Assembly (NCBI GenBank): GCA_019232625.1 | Contig: JAFANP010000034.1 | Span: forward strand, 1-64,000 | Source of the DNA: Alphaproteobacteria bacterium | GTDB taxonomy: Bacteria > Pseudomonadota > Alphaproteobacteria > Sphingomonadales > Sphingomonadaceae | Direction: 5' to 3' | DNA length: 64,000 nt | Shown: positions 9,374 through 17,997 of the stretch, piece after piece | Position numbering within the stretch: position 1 is the stretch's first letter | Layout of the letters: each line of letters opens with the position of its first letter | Made by a program: the position numbers and the translations under genes | Notes under the pieces: model-generated | Databases searched by the model: none | Told to the model about the DNA's origin: nothing | The model's input: only the letters and a program-made list of their open reading frames with translations

Positions 9374-11886
9374 GCGACGAGGTTCACGAGGCGGTCGGGC
9401 ACGACGATGATCTTGCGCGGAGGCTTGCCGTCGAGGATGCGGACCACCTTCTCCGACGCCAAAGCCAGTTCCTCGAGCGCCGCCCTGGACGCGCCCTTGG
9501 GTGCGATGAGCGTGTCGCGGAGCTTGCCGTTGACCTGCACGGCGACCGTCACCTCGTCCTCGACCAGCAAAGCGGGGTCGGCGACCGGCCAGTCGGCCTC
9601 GGAGACGAGGCCGCTCTGGCCGAGCGCGGCCCAGGCCTGCTCGGCGAGATGCGGCACCATCGGCGCGATCAGGCGCACCAGGGTCTTCACCGCCTCGCTG
9701 CGCGAGGGCGATGGCGGCGCCTTCTCGATCGCGTTGGCAAGCTCGTAGAGGTTGGCCACGGCCTTGTTGAAGGCGAGGGACTCGATATTGGCGCCGACGG
9801 CGGCGATCGTCTGGTGGAGCTTGCGGTCCAGCGCCCGGTCGGCCGGCTCGCCGCCGAGCCAGGACGAGGCGCCGTGCTCGGCTTCCGTCGCGGCCATGCG
9901 CCACAGGCGCTGGACGAACCGCCAGCTTCCTTCGATGCCGCTCTCGCTCCACTCCAGGTCGCGCTCGGGCGGGCTGTCCGACAGCATGAACCAGCGGACC
10001 GCGTCGGCGCCATATTGGTCGACGATCGGCTCGGAATCGACCGTGTTGCGCTTTGACTTCGACATCTTCTCGACCCGGCCGCGGACGACGGGCCCCTCAT
10101 GGGTCTCGGCCTCCTCCGGAGAAAGCCAGCGGCCCTCCGCATCCTTGAAGGTGACGTGGGTCACCATCCCCTGGGTGAACAGCCCGTTGAACGGCTCGGC
10201 GATGTCGAGTTGTCCGAGCCGCTTCAGCGCCCGGGTCCAGAAGCGGGCGTAGAGGAGGTGGAGGATGGCGTGCTCGACGCCGCCGATATACTGGCCGACC
10301 GGAAGCCACCGCTCCGCCTCGACGCGGTCGAACGGCCGGTCCTCGGGCTGGCTGGCGAAGCGGATGAAGTACCAGGAGGAATCGACGAAGGTGTCGAGCG
10401 TGTCGGTCTCCCGCCGCGCCGGCGCGCCGCAGGCCGGGCAGTCGACCCTGGACCAGGTCGGGTGGCGGTCGAGCGGATTGCCCGGCTGGTCGAAGGCGAC
10501 ATCCTCCGGCAGCACCACCGGCAGCTGCTCGCGCGGCACCGGGACGGCCCCGCACGCCTCGCAATGGATGATCGGGATCGGCGTTCCCCAGTAACGCTGC
10601 CGGGAGACCCCCCAGTCGCGCAGCCGCCAGACGGTCGTGCCCTGGCCCCAGCCCTCGCTCTCCGCGCGAGCGATGACGGCGCGGATCGCGTCCTCCGCGG
10701 TCAGTCCGTCCAGCTCCCGGCTGTTCACCAGCCGGCCGGGGCCCGTATAGGCCTCGTCGCCGACGGGCTCCAGCGCTTCCTCGGGGCTGGGCGCGACCAC
10801 CCGCGTCACCGGCAGCCCGTATTTGCGCGCGAAATCGAGGTCGCGCTGGTCGTGGGCGGGGCAGCCGAAGATGGCGCCGGTGCCGTAGTCCATGAGCACG
10901 AAATTGGCGACGTAGAGCGGCAGCTTCCAGCTCGCGTCGAGCGGGTGCAGCACCTTGAAGCCGGTATCGAAGCCCTTCTTCTCCGCCGTCTCGATCTCGG
11001 CCGCGGTGGTGCCGCCGCGCTTGCACTCGTCGATGAAGGCGGCGAGCGCGGGGTCGTGCTCGGCCGCCGCGACGGCGATGGGGTGATCGGGCGAGATGGC
11101 CGCGAAGCTCGCGCCGTAGATCGTGTCGGGGCGCGTCGTGAAGACCTCGAAGCCGGTCAGGCCCGGCAGGTGCGACTGGAGCTCGAAGCGGAACCTCAGC
11201 CCCTGGCTCCGCCCGATCCAATTCTCCTGCATCAGCCGGACCTTGTCCGGCCACTGGTCGAGCTCGCCGAGCCCGTCGAGCAGCTCCTCGGCGAAATCGG
11301 TGATCCTCAGGAACCATTGGCTGAGCTTGCGCCGCTCGACCGGCGCGCCCGAGCGCCAGCCTCGGCCGTCGATCACCTGCTCGTTGGCGAGAACGGTCAT
11401 GTCGACCGGATCCCAGTTCACCTCGCTCTGCTTGCGGTAGACGAGGCCCGCGTCGAACAGGTCGAGGAACAGCGCCTGCTCGTGGCCGTAATAAGCGGGA
11501 TCGCAGGTGGCGAACTCCCGGCTCCAGTCGATCGCCAAGCCGAGCCGCTTGAGTTGCCCGCGCATCGTGTCGATGTTGGAGCGGGTCCAGGCCCCGGGAT
11601 GGACCTTCCTTTCCATCGCCGCATTCTCCGCCGGCATGCCGAAGGCGTCCCAACCCATCGGGTGGAGGACCTCGAAGCCCTTCATCCGGCGATAGCGGGC
11701 GAGCACGTCGCCCATCGCGTAGTTGCGGGCGTGGCCGACGTGGATGCGGCCCGACGGATAGGGGAACATCTCGAGGACGTAGGATCGCGGCCGTGCGCTG
11801 GCGTCGGAAGCGTGGAAGGTCCCCCGGTCCTCCCAGACCTTCTGCCAGTGCGCGTCGGCTTCGAGCGGGTTGAAGCGCGCTGTCAT
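9370..11886 (-). CDS. leuS: Leucine--tRNA ligase
   Basis: A class I aminoacyl-tRNA synthetase of 838 residues. The HIGH motif appears as HVGH (49-52) after MFPYPSG, and KMSKS is at 607-611. The CP1 editing insertion lies between them, and a zinc-type cysteine pair CEACG precedes a second pair, CPACG. Length is normal for bacterial LeuRS. It starts 15 bases after the DUF3576 gene and overlaps lptE, so it heads the essential part of the operon. Confidence 0.98.
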   Translation of the reverse strand: MTARFNPLEADAHWQKVWEDRGTFHASDASARPRSYVLEMFPYPSGRIHVGHARNYAMGDVLARYRRMKGFEVLHPMGWDAFGMPAENAAMERKVHPGAWTRSNIDTMRGQLKRLGLAIDWSREFATCDPAYYGHEQALFLDLFDAGLVYRKQSEVNWDPVDMTVLANEQVIDGRGWRSGAPVERRKLSQWFLRITDFAEELLDGLGELDQWPDKVRLMQENWIGRSQGLRFRFELQSHLPGLTGFEVFTTRPDTIYGASFAAISPDHPIAVAAAEHDPALAAFIDECKRGGTTAAEIETAEKKGFDTGFKVLHPLDASWKLPLYVANFVLMDYGTGAIFGCPAHDQRDLDFARKYGLPVTRVVAPSPEEALEPVGDEAYTGPGRLVNSRELDGLTAEDAIRAVIARAESEGWGQGTTVWRLRDWGVSRQRYWGTPIPIIHCEACGAVPVPREQLPVVLPEDVAFDQPGNPLDRHPTWSRVDCPACGAPARRETDTLDTFVDSSWYFIRFASQPEDRPFDRVEAERWLPVGQYIGGVEHAILHLLYARFWTRALKRLGQLDIAEPFNGLFTQGMVTHVTFKDAEGRWLSPEEAETHEGPVVRGRVEKMSKSKRNTVDSEPIVDQYGADAVRWFMLSDSPPERDLEWSESGIEGSWRFVQRLWRMAATEAEHGASSWLGGEPADRALDRKLHQTIAAVGANIESLAFNKAVANLYELANAIEKAPPSPSRSEAVKTLVRLIAPMVPHLAEQAWAALGQSGLVSEADWPVADPALLVEDEVTVAVQVNGKLRDTLIAPKGASRAALEELALASEKVVRILDGKPPRKIIVVPDRLVNLVA

Positions 11887-11901
11887 GGGGCTAGGGACTC
11901 C

Positions 11902-12372
11902 TCAGCCGGCGCTGGCGTTCCGCCGCAGGTCGCGGGCGCGGGTGAGGATGATCTCCTCCAGCTTCTGCACGGTGGCCGCCGCCACCGGTGCGTCGACCCA
12001 CTGCCCGTTCTGCATCACCTGGCGCGAGGCTGCGACCCGCAGCGCGTCGGCCCGCAGATCGCGATCGAGGATCGTCGCCGTCACCTTGACCCGTTCGTTC
12101 GGCGTGTTGGGGCTGCTGTACCAGTCGGTGACGATGACGCCGCCGTTGGAATCGGTCTGGGTCAGCGGGGCGAAGGAGAGCGTGTCGAGCGCCGCGCGCC
12201 AGAGATAGGCGTTGACTCCGATCGTGGTCACCTGGGAGGCGGCGAGATCGGCGGCCTGAGTGCGATTGGAGGGACCGCGGCCGAGCGTCTTGTTGATGTC
12301 GTTCCGGACGAAATCGCACCCGGAAAGGGTGACGGCCGAGGCGATCGCCAGGCCAAGGGAGACAGCGCGCAT
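11902..12372 (-). CDS. DUF3576 lipoprotein
   Basis: A 156-residue protein with a lipoprotein signal (lipobox LSGC, cysteine 19) and a conserved C-terminal region typical of the alphaproteobacterial DUF3576 family, often found directly upstream of leuS. It is likely anchored in the periplasmic face of a membrane. Function is unknown. Neighbouring lptE suggests an envelope role, but that is inference only. Confidence 0.85.
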   Translation of the reverse strand: MRAVSLGLAIASAVTLSGCDFVRNDINKTLGRGPSNRTQAADLAASQVTTIGVNAYLWRAALDTLSFAPLTQTDSNGGVIVTDWYSSPNTPNERVKVTATILDRDLRADALRVAASRQVMQNGQWVDAPVAAATVQKLEEIILTRARDLRRNASAG

Positions 12373-12603
12373 AAACTCGGTCCTCGAAACTCCAGGTCGG
12401 GGCCGTTATAGGGAACGGCGCGCCTGCGGCAAGCGCTCTGTCGCCCGCATGGCGGGCCCCGGCGGCCCCCGATCCACGGCGGTCCGGCCACGGTTGTGGA
12501 AAAGATGCAACAGCGGCGGATGATTCGGGGGATCGCTCCGGCCGTTCACTGGTTTGACAGCATGGTCCGTACTACATCGGCTTCATTACGGGAGTCGAAC
12601 AGG

Positions 12604-13320
12604 GTGTTGAAGCTCGGAGTCGTCGGGGGAGCGGGAAGCGCGGCAGTCGTCGCGCTATCGCTGCTGCTCGCTCCGGCGCTGGGCGCCGCCGGCCTCGGCC
12701 AGCCGGTCAAGGGCCGCCCGCTTTCGCTCCGCTCGGGCACGTTCACCCCCGCCGTCTCCGATCCGCGCCTCGCCGCGGAGCTGGCGCGCCGGGGCCTCCA
12801 GGCCAACAGCTTTCGCCTGACGCCCGCCGCCGCCGCGATCGGCAGCGGTAAGGCCTTGAGGGTCGCGGTCCGCGCCCGCGCCGCCTCGCCCGCGGCGGCC
12901 GTTCGCGCGGCGGCCGAGGAGCCTTCGGCCTCGCCGGTGACGGCGATCACGCCGACCGTCTACAGCCTTGGCGTCGCCCTCGGATGGAAGCGATTCGCCC
13001 TGTCCGGCGACGTCGACCGGGTGCGCGGCGGACCGGTCCGCGGCGGCCGCGAAGCCGCCGAAGTCGGCGTGAGCTATGCCGGCAGCAAGTTCACCGCCCG
13101 CGCCGAGGCCGGCGTCGCCCGTGCGGATCCGACCACGCCGCAGCTCATCGCCGAGGCGGAGAGCTATACGGTCGGCGTCGGCGGCTCCTACCGCATCGCC
13201 CGCAACTTGGATGTGACCGGCGGAGTCCGCTACAAGATCCAGCGCGACCGGCTCGAGCCGCTGGCGGACCAGCGGCGCGACAGCCAGGCCGTCTACATCG
13301 GCACCGCCTTCCGCTTCTAG
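12604..13320 (+). CDS. Secreted or outer-membrane beta-rich protein, unknown function
   Basis: About 238 residues from the GTG at 12604, which follows GGAG at nine bases. This start puts a standard signal peptide (KLG, then a hydrophobic alanine/leucine run, then an Ala-rich cleavage zone) at the N-terminus; in-frame ATGs at 12496 and 12562 would bury it. The C-terminal half has alternating beta-strand patterns (VGVSYAG, VGVGGSY, VTGGVRY) and ends in IGTAFRF, a terminal-phenylalanine end typical of outer-membrane beta-barrels. The middle is Ala/Arg-rich and low complexity. Porin-like function is possible but unproven. Confidence 0.7.
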   Translation: MLKLGVVGGAGSAAVVALSLLLAPALGAAGLGQPVKGRPLSLRSGTFTPAVSDPRLAAELARRGLQANSFRLTPAAAAIGSGKALRVAVRARAASPAAAVRAAAEEPSASPVTAITPTVYSLGVALGWKRFALSGDVDRVRGGPVRGGREAAEVGVSYAGSKFTARAEAGVARADPTTPQLIAEAESYTVGVGGSYRIARNLDVTGGVRYKIQRDRLEPLADQRRDSQAVYIGTAFRF

Positions 13321-13844
13321 CGGCGGCCGCGGCCCCTGCTCAGCCAGGCGTCGATCGCGGCCCATCCATGAGCCCCCCGCAGCCGCCTGAACCCCGGCGC
13401 GTCCATCCCCCCCAGAGCGACGACAGGAAGGCGCGTCCGCCGCGCGAGGGCGCCGAAACGGCGTGGCCCGAGCGGCGCGGCTCCGGGGTGGGAGCGGGTC
13501 GGGTAGACGGGGGAGACGAAGACCAGGCCGGCGCCGCGCCGCTCTGCCGCCCTCAGCTCGCCAAGGTCGTGCGCGGAGGCGCTGCGCAGCCCGGCGGAGC
13601 GGCGATTGTGGGCGCCGTCGGCCGCGCCGCAGGGTAGCCCGGCGACGAGGAGGGTCAGGCCGCGGGCGCGCGCCGTCGCCCGCACGCGCCGGAAGAGCGC
13701 CCGCCGCTCGGCCGTGGCGAGGCCGTAATGGCGGAAAACGATCCCGGCGCCGCGGGGGAGGCGCCGCAGCGCCTCCCACAGCGCCTCCCCCTGCCGCTCG
13801 TCGGTCATCAGCCAGAGGCGTGGGAGAGGGTGGCGGCGGCCCAT
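13317..13844 (-). CDS. Thiamine-phosphate synthase-like protein (degenerate ThiE/TenI)
   Basis: A 175-residue TIM-barrel-like protein resembling ThiE/TenI. The segment SAHDLGELRAAERRGAG followed by VFVSPVYPT fits the C-terminal phosphate-binding half of the family, and VALGGMD resembles the late GG motif. The lysine of the family's TK motif is not evident (TRSHPG instead). ThiE is usually at least 200 residues, so the N-terminal half is shortened. A role in thiamine synthesis is doubtful; I regard it as a paralogue of unknown activity. It converges on the envelope gene (stops overlap by four bases), and its start overlaps the yggS upstream region. Confidence 0.7.
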   Translation of the reverse strand: MGRRHPLPRLWLMTDERQGEALWEALRRLPRGAGIVFRHYGLATAERRALFRRVRATARARGLTLLVAGLPCGAADGAHNRRSAGLRSASAHDLGELRAAERRGAGLVFVSPVYPTRSHPGAAPLGPRRFGALARRTRLPVVALGGMDAPGFRRLRGAHGWAAIDAWLSRGRGRR

Positions 13845-13866
13845 GGCGCTTCCTATAGCAGCGGCG

Positions 13867-14535
13867 ATGATGGGTGCATCGGCGGCAGAGCGGCTGGACG
13901 CGGTGAAGGCGGAGATCGCCAGGGCGGCGCGGCTCGCGGGGCGTCCTCCCGGCGACACGGTCCTGGTCGCCGTCACCAAGACCCACGGCGCCGAGGCGAT
14001 CCGGCCGCTGATCGAGGCGGGGCAGCGCGTCTTCGGCGAGAACCGGGTGCAGGAGGCCCGGGCGAAGTGGCCGGCGCTGCGCGAGGATTGTCCCGGCATC
14101 GCCCTTCACCTCGTCGGCGGGCTCCAGTCCAACAAGGCCGCGGACGCGGTGACGCTGTTCGATGCGATCCATTCGGTCGACCGGCCCTCGCTGGTCGACG
14201 CGCTCGCCGCGGCGATGGCGAGGACGGGCCGCCGTCCCGATTGCTTCCTCCAGGTCAATGTCGGCGAGGAGCCGCAGAAGGGCGGCTGCGCGGTCGCCGA
14301 GCTCCCCGTCCTGCTGGAGCGCGCGCTCGGCGCCGGCCTGCCGGTGACGGGCCTGATGTGCATCCCGCCGGCGGAGCGGGAGCCCGCGCCCTGTTTCGCG
14401 CTCCTCGCCAAGCTGGCCCGGCGCCACGGCCTTCCCGGCCTCAGCATGGGCATGTCGGCCGATTATCCGACGGCGGTGACGATCGGCGCCACGCACGTCC
14501 GGGTGGGCACCGCCCTGCTCGGAGGACGGGCGTGA
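13867..14535 (+). CDS. YggS family PLP-binding protein
   Basis: About 222 residues, the single-domain alanine-racemase-like barrel that binds pyridoxal phosphate and helps PLP and amino-acid homeostasis. The PLP lysine lies in VAVTKTH (K38 from this start), and GENRVQEA follows, both family hallmarks. ATG at 13867 was preferred because an upstream ATG at 13843 would overlap the divergent ThiE-like start and adds residues not typical of the family; neither has a strong ribosome site. It overlaps the HAD gene by four bases (GTGA). Confidence 0.92.
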   Translation: MMGASAAERLDAVKAEIARAARLAGRPPGDTVLVAVTKTHGAEAIRPLIEAGQRVFGENRVQEARAKWPALREDCPGIALHLVGGLQSNKAADAVTLFDAIHSVDRPSLVDALAAAMARTGRRPDCFLQVNVGEEPQKGGCAVAELPVLLERALGAGLPVTGLMCIPPAEREPAPCFALLAKLARRHGLPGLSMGMSADYPTAVTIGATHVRVGTALLGGRA

Positions 14536-15203
14536 GGTTCGAGGCGATCCTCTTCGATTTCGACGGGGTGATCGTCGACAGCGAGAGCGTGGCGAACGCG
14601 GCTTTGGCCGACGTGCTGAGCGCCGAGGGCCACGCCGTGACGCCGGAAGAGGCGCTCGCCCGCTACACGGGGCTGCGCTGGGCCGATTGCCACCGGCTGA
14701 TCGTCGAGGAGAGCGGCCTTCGCCTCGATGCCGACGCGCTGGGCGACCGCGTGGACGCGGCGATCGCGGCGCGAACCTTCGAAGTGATGGCGATGGAGGG
14801 GCTCGAGCCCTTCCTCGAGGCGCAGTCGGATCGCCGGCTCGCCATCGCCTCGTCGAGCGAGACGGCGTGGCTGCGCTCGACTCTCGTCCGTCTCGGGCTC
14901 GACGCCTGGTTCGGCGACCGGCTTTTCAGCGCCGCCGCCCTGCCGCGCGGCAAGCCCCACCCCGACATCTACCTCGAGGCGGCCGAGGCCCTCGGGGTCG
15001 CACCGGACCGCTGCCTGGTCGTCGAGGACCATCCGCTCGGCGTCGCCGCCGGAGCGGCGGCCGGGATGATCGTCGTCGCCCTGCTCGCGGGGAGCCACAT
15101 CCGGCCGGGCCATGCCGACCGCGTCGCCGCCGCCGGCGCCCATCATGTCGCCCGCGACTATGCGGAGGTTCTCGGGATTATCGAACGCCTGGAGCGCGGC
15201 TGA
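14532..15203 (+). CDS. HAD-superfamily hydrolase, beta-phosphoglucomutase/phosphatase type
   Basis: A 223-residue HAD subfamily IA protein. Motif I is DFDG with D9 and D11 as nucleophile and acid/base. SSSET gives motif II, GKPHPD carries the motif III lysine, and VVEDHPLG supplies the motif IV acids. The alpha-helical cap sits between motifs I and II. The substrate is probably a sugar or nucleotide phosphate but is not predictable. The GTG start overlaps the yggS stop, so the two are co-translated. The gene converges on ribA with a 10-base gap. Confidence 0.9.
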   Translation: MRFEAILFDFDGVIVDSESVANAALADVLSAEGHAVTPEEALARYTGLRWADCHRLIVEESGLRLDADALGDRVDAAIAARTFEVMAMEGLEPFLEAQSDRRLAIASSSETAWLRSTLVRLGLDAWFGDRLFSAAALPRGKPHPDIYLEAAEALGVAPDRCLVVEDHPLGVAAGAAAGMIVVALLAGSHIRPGHADRVAAAGAHHVARDYAEVLGIIERLERG

Positions 15204-15213
15204 CGCCATTGCG

Positions 15214-16257
15214 TCAGAGATTGTGGCCGCTGCGCCTTCGCTTGGTGTCCAGATAGGCGGAATTGTGCGGGTTCTCCCCGACCCGGAGCGGCACGCGCTC
15301 CCCGACGCCGATACCCGCCGCCTCCAGCCCCTCGGCCTTGCGGGGATTGTTGGTGAGCAGGCGCACCCGCTCCTGGCCGAGCAGGCGCAGCATCGCGGCG
15401 GCGACCGTGAAGTCGCGCTCGTCGTCGGCAAAGCCCAAGCGGAGGTTCGCGTCCACCGTGTCGAAGCCTTGGTCCTGGAGCGCATAGGCGCGCAGCTTGT
15501 TGACGAGGCCGATGCCGCGGCCTTCCTGGCGAAGGTAGAGGAGGATGCCCCAGCCCGAGGCGGCGATCGCCTCCAGCGCGCCGTCGAGCTGCGGCCCGCA
15601 GTCGCATTTGAGCGAGCCGAGCACGTCGCCGGTCAGGCATTCGCTGTGCAGCCGCACGAGCGGCGGCGCACCGGTCGGAGCCCCGACCAGCAGCGCGACA
15701 TGTTCCGCGCCGTCGGCGGCGCGAAAGGCGACGATCTCGCCATGGCCGGCGGATCGGGTCGGGAGGTGCGCCCGGGAGACGATGCGCAGGTCCGCGCCCT
15801 TGGCCGCGCCGTTCACCTCCTCCACCGACACCGCCGCCTCGGCCGGCGCCGTACCCGATTCGAAGAGCGCGGGAAGAAGGCCGGCGAGGCGCGCCAGCCG
15901 CAGCGCCGCCGCGGCGGAGGGGGGCGAGGCGGGCGCCGCCGTCCGGAACGGCCCCTTGAGCGGATGAGCGAGGTCCAGCGCCGGGTCGGCGACGGCCCGG
16001 GCGGCGTCGAGGTCCAGCCAGGCGGTGCGGCGGATCAGCACCGGCCGGTCCGGCAGGGCATCGCGCTGGTTGGTGAGCTTGAGCGTCGCCGCGCGGGCGC
16101 CGGAGATCAGCAGCGAAGCCGGAGCGTCCCCGTCGAAGGCGGCGAGCCCTTCGGCATCCGCCGTCTCCACGGGCAGGAAGGCGAGCTCCCCAACCGCCAC
16201 CGGCCAGCCGCGCCGCAAGGCGTCGATCGCCCGGGCGACGGCGCGGCCCTCGCTCAC
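15214..16257 (-). CDS. ribA: GTP cyclohydrolase II with vestigial RibB-like N-terminal domain
   Basis: A 347-residue riboflavin-pathway enzyme. The C-terminal 200 residues are a complete GTP cyclohydrolase II: the zinc cysteines in [17 protein letters not shown], the catalytic RQEGRGIGL, and DTVDAN. The first 150 residues resemble dihydroxybutanone-phosphate synthase in [13 protein letters not shown] and [12 protein letters not shown] but lack the acidic DDxDRENEGD active-site motif, so that half is probably inactive. The GTG start overlaps the xthA stop by four bases. No FMN riboswitch is seen, since the gene follows xthA directly. Confidence 0.92.
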   Translation of the reverse strand: MSEGRAVARAIDALRRGWPVAVGELAFLPVETADAEGLAAFDGDAPASLLISGARAATLKLTNQRDALPDRPVLIRRTAWLDLDAARAVADPALDLAHPLKGPFRTAAPASPPSAAAALRLARLAGLLPALFESGTAPAEAAVSVEEVNGAAKGADLRIVSRAHLPTRSAGHGEIVAFRAADGAEHVALLVGAPTGAPPLVRLHSECLTGDVLGSLKCDCGPQLDGALEAIAASGWGILLYLRQEGRGIGLVNKLRAYALQDQGFDTVDANLRLGFADDERDFTVAAAMLRLLGQERVRLLTNNPRKAEGLEAAGIGVGERVPLRVGENPHNSAYLDTKRRRSGHNL

Positions 16258-17048
16258 ACCTGGAACTCGGTGACGAGAGGGACGTGATCGGACGGGCGGG
16301 TCCAGTTGCGGCAGGGCTCGTGGACGACGTGAGCGGTCGCCAGCTTGGCGACGTCGGGCGTCGCCCACATATGGTCGAGGCGGCGGCCGCGGTCGTTCTT
16401 CGTCCAGTCGGGCGAGCGATAGCTCCACCATGTGTGGAGGCGCTTGGGCGCCGGGTGGAAGCGGCGGCCGAGATCGACCCAGTCGTTGCTCGCCTGCAGC
16501 TTCGCCAGCGCCTCGACCTCGACCGGGGTGTGGCTGACGACGGTGAGGAGCTGCTTGTGGCTCCACACGTCGCATTCGAGCGGGGCGACGTTGAAGTCGC
16601 CGACCATGATGGTCGGGCAGGCGCACGCCTCCGACCAGGCCGTCATCCGCCCGATGAAGTCGAGCTTCTGGCCGAACTTGGGATTGACCTCCCGGTCGGG
16701 TATGTCGCCGCCGGCCGGGACGTAGACGTTCTCCACCCTGATTCCGCTGTCGAGCCGGACGCCGATGTGGCGGGCCTCGCCGTTCGCCTGCCAGTCGTGC
16801 CTCTGCTCCTCGCGCATCGGCAGCCGGCTGAGGATGGCGACGCCGTGATGCATGCGCTGTCCGCAGACGATCGAATGCTCGTAGCCGAGCCGACGGAAGG
16901 GCTCGGCGGGAAAGTCGGCGTCGCACACCTTGGTTTCCTGCAGGCAGAGCATGTCGGGCTGCTCCTCGCGAAGGAACTGCTCGACGATGGCCAGCCGTGC
17001 GCGGACGGAATTGATGTTCCAGGAGGCGATCTTGAGGGTCGAGGGCAT
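16254..17048 (-). CDS. xthA: Exodeoxyribonuclease III (AP endonuclease)
   Basis: A 264-residue enzyme of the exonuclease-endonuclease-phosphatase fold that cuts at abasic sites and trims 3' ends in base-excision repair. It starts with [10 protein letters not shown] and has the metal-binding QETK, then RRLDHMW and the terminal catalytic SDHVPL. Length matches XthA. It is the first gene of a two-gene operon with ribA. Confidence 0.95.
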   Translation of the reverse strand: MPSTLKIASWNINSVRARLAIVEQFLREEQPDMLCLQETKVCDADFPAEPFRRLGYEHSIVCGQRMHHGVAILSRLPMREEQRHDWQANGEARHIGVRLDSGIRVENVYVPAGGDIPDREVNPKFGQKLDFIGRMTAWSEACACPTIMVGDFNVAPLECDVWSHKQLLTVVSHTPVEVEALAKLQASNDWVDLGRRFHPAPKRLHTWWSYRSPDWTKNDRGRRLDHMWATPDVAKLATAHVVHEPCRNWTRPSDHVPLVTEFQV

Positions 17049-17114
17049 GGCGGTCTGTTAGACGCGGGGCGGGCCTCTGTCGATGCGGGCCCGATAGGCC
17101 CCCGAAATGCAAGG

Positions 17115-17131
17115 GCCCCCGCTCCGGGGGC
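17115..17131. terminator. Possible hairpin in the lolA-xthA spacer
   Basis: GCCCCCG and CGGGGGC flank a three-base loop in the 236-base spacer downstream of lolA and upstream of xthA, both on the minus strand. A further GGGGGCC lies just beyond. There is no clear T-run, so this is a weak terminator or simply structured leader. Nothing else recognisable is seen between 17049 and 17284. Confidence 0.3.
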
Positions 17132-17284
17132 GTGGAACGGGGGCCAACCAGGCGCTATTCACGCGAGGCTCGATTGCAGGTGCCGTATCAGGCAACAGGG
17201 GGAAATCCCGACAGCGACCTCCCGCAATCGCCCTTTCGTCTCTATCGGCCCGTTCCTGTCGCGAGGATGAATGAGCTTCGAAAA

Positions 17285-17914
17285 CTAGCCTTTCGGGCCG
17301 CGCTTGCGGGGGTCCGTCCAGCGGAACGCCGTGTCGGCGACGGGTACGTTGAAGCGCTGGCCGGAAAGCTTGACCGTGGTGACGTTGTTCTGGGAATCGA
17401 GCATCGTCCAGCCCTGCAGCATCAGGCCCGAGGGCGCCCCCGCCACCTTGGCGAAGCCGACCGTGATGGTGCCGAATTCCGGCCGTTTCGGGTCCCGCGC
17501 GGAGACGAGCAGGGTCTGCGCGTCGTTGCGGGTGACCTTGGCGATACGGGAGAGATCCGGGTTGGCATCGAGCAGAACGCCCAGCGGGGAGTTGCCGATC
17601 GGCCAGCTCTCGACGCGGCGGGTCTCGTAATCGATCATCGCCAGCCGCTTCCCGTCGGCGACGATGAGGAAGGGCGTGCCGCGCTGATATTCGAAGCGCA
17701 CGCGGCCGGGCCGCTTCAGCGTCATCGTCCCGGTCAGCGTCCGGCCGCGCTTGTCCGTCTGGCTGAAACCGGCCGTCATCGTGCCGACCGCACGCAGATG
17801 CGCCTGCACCTGGGTGAGCGGCGAGGCGTCCTGCGCCAGGAGCGCCGCCGGCGGCAGTGCGAGCGCCGCTGCGGCGGGGATCGAAGCGAGCGCGAGCGTC
17901 CTGAAACGCGTCAT
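17285..17914 (-). CDS. lolA: Outer-membrane lipoprotein carrier protein LolA-like
   Basis: A 209-residue periplasmic protein of the LolA family, which ferries lipoproteins from LolCDE to the outer membrane. A signal peptide ends near residue 27 (PPAALLA before QDA). The mature part has the LolA open-barrel pattern, with GTMTLKRPGRVRFEY and YETRRVESWP. I start it at the ATG at 17914; a longer in-frame reading overlaps the ftsK coding strand and lacks a signal. It follows ftsK by 83 bases on the same strand, the usual alphaproteobacterial order. Confidence 0.92.
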   Translation of the reverse strand: MTRFRTLALASIPAAAALALPPAALLAQDASPLTQVQAHLRAVGTMTAGFSQTDKRGRTLTGTMTLKRPGRVRFEYQRGTPFLIVADGKRLAMIDYETRRVESWPIGNSPLGVLLDANPDLSRIAKVTRNDAQTLLVSARDPKRPEFGTITVGFAKVAGAPSGLMLQGWTMLDSQNNVTTVKLSGQRFNVPVADTAFRWTDPRKRGPKG

Positions 17915-17997
17915 GAGGAACTCCGTCAGAGGGGAAAGTACGACAAGCCGTGGCCCGTCGCCCTTGAATGCGGACTGAACCTGCGGGTTCCGGCAAC

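Noticed and set aside
7854-12372. Origin of replication near parAB
   Set aside because: parABS implies nearness to oriC, but I saw no cluster of DnaA boxes and no AT-rich unwinding region in this window.
10099-12411. 770-codon reading frame on the plus strand across leuS and DUF3576
   Set aside because: Composition typical of an antisense artefact; it spans two real minus-strand genes with clear motifs.
15214-17048. FMN riboswitch controlling ribA
   Set aside because: ribA overlaps xthA directly, and the xthA upstream spacer shows no FMN-element sequence that I could recognise.
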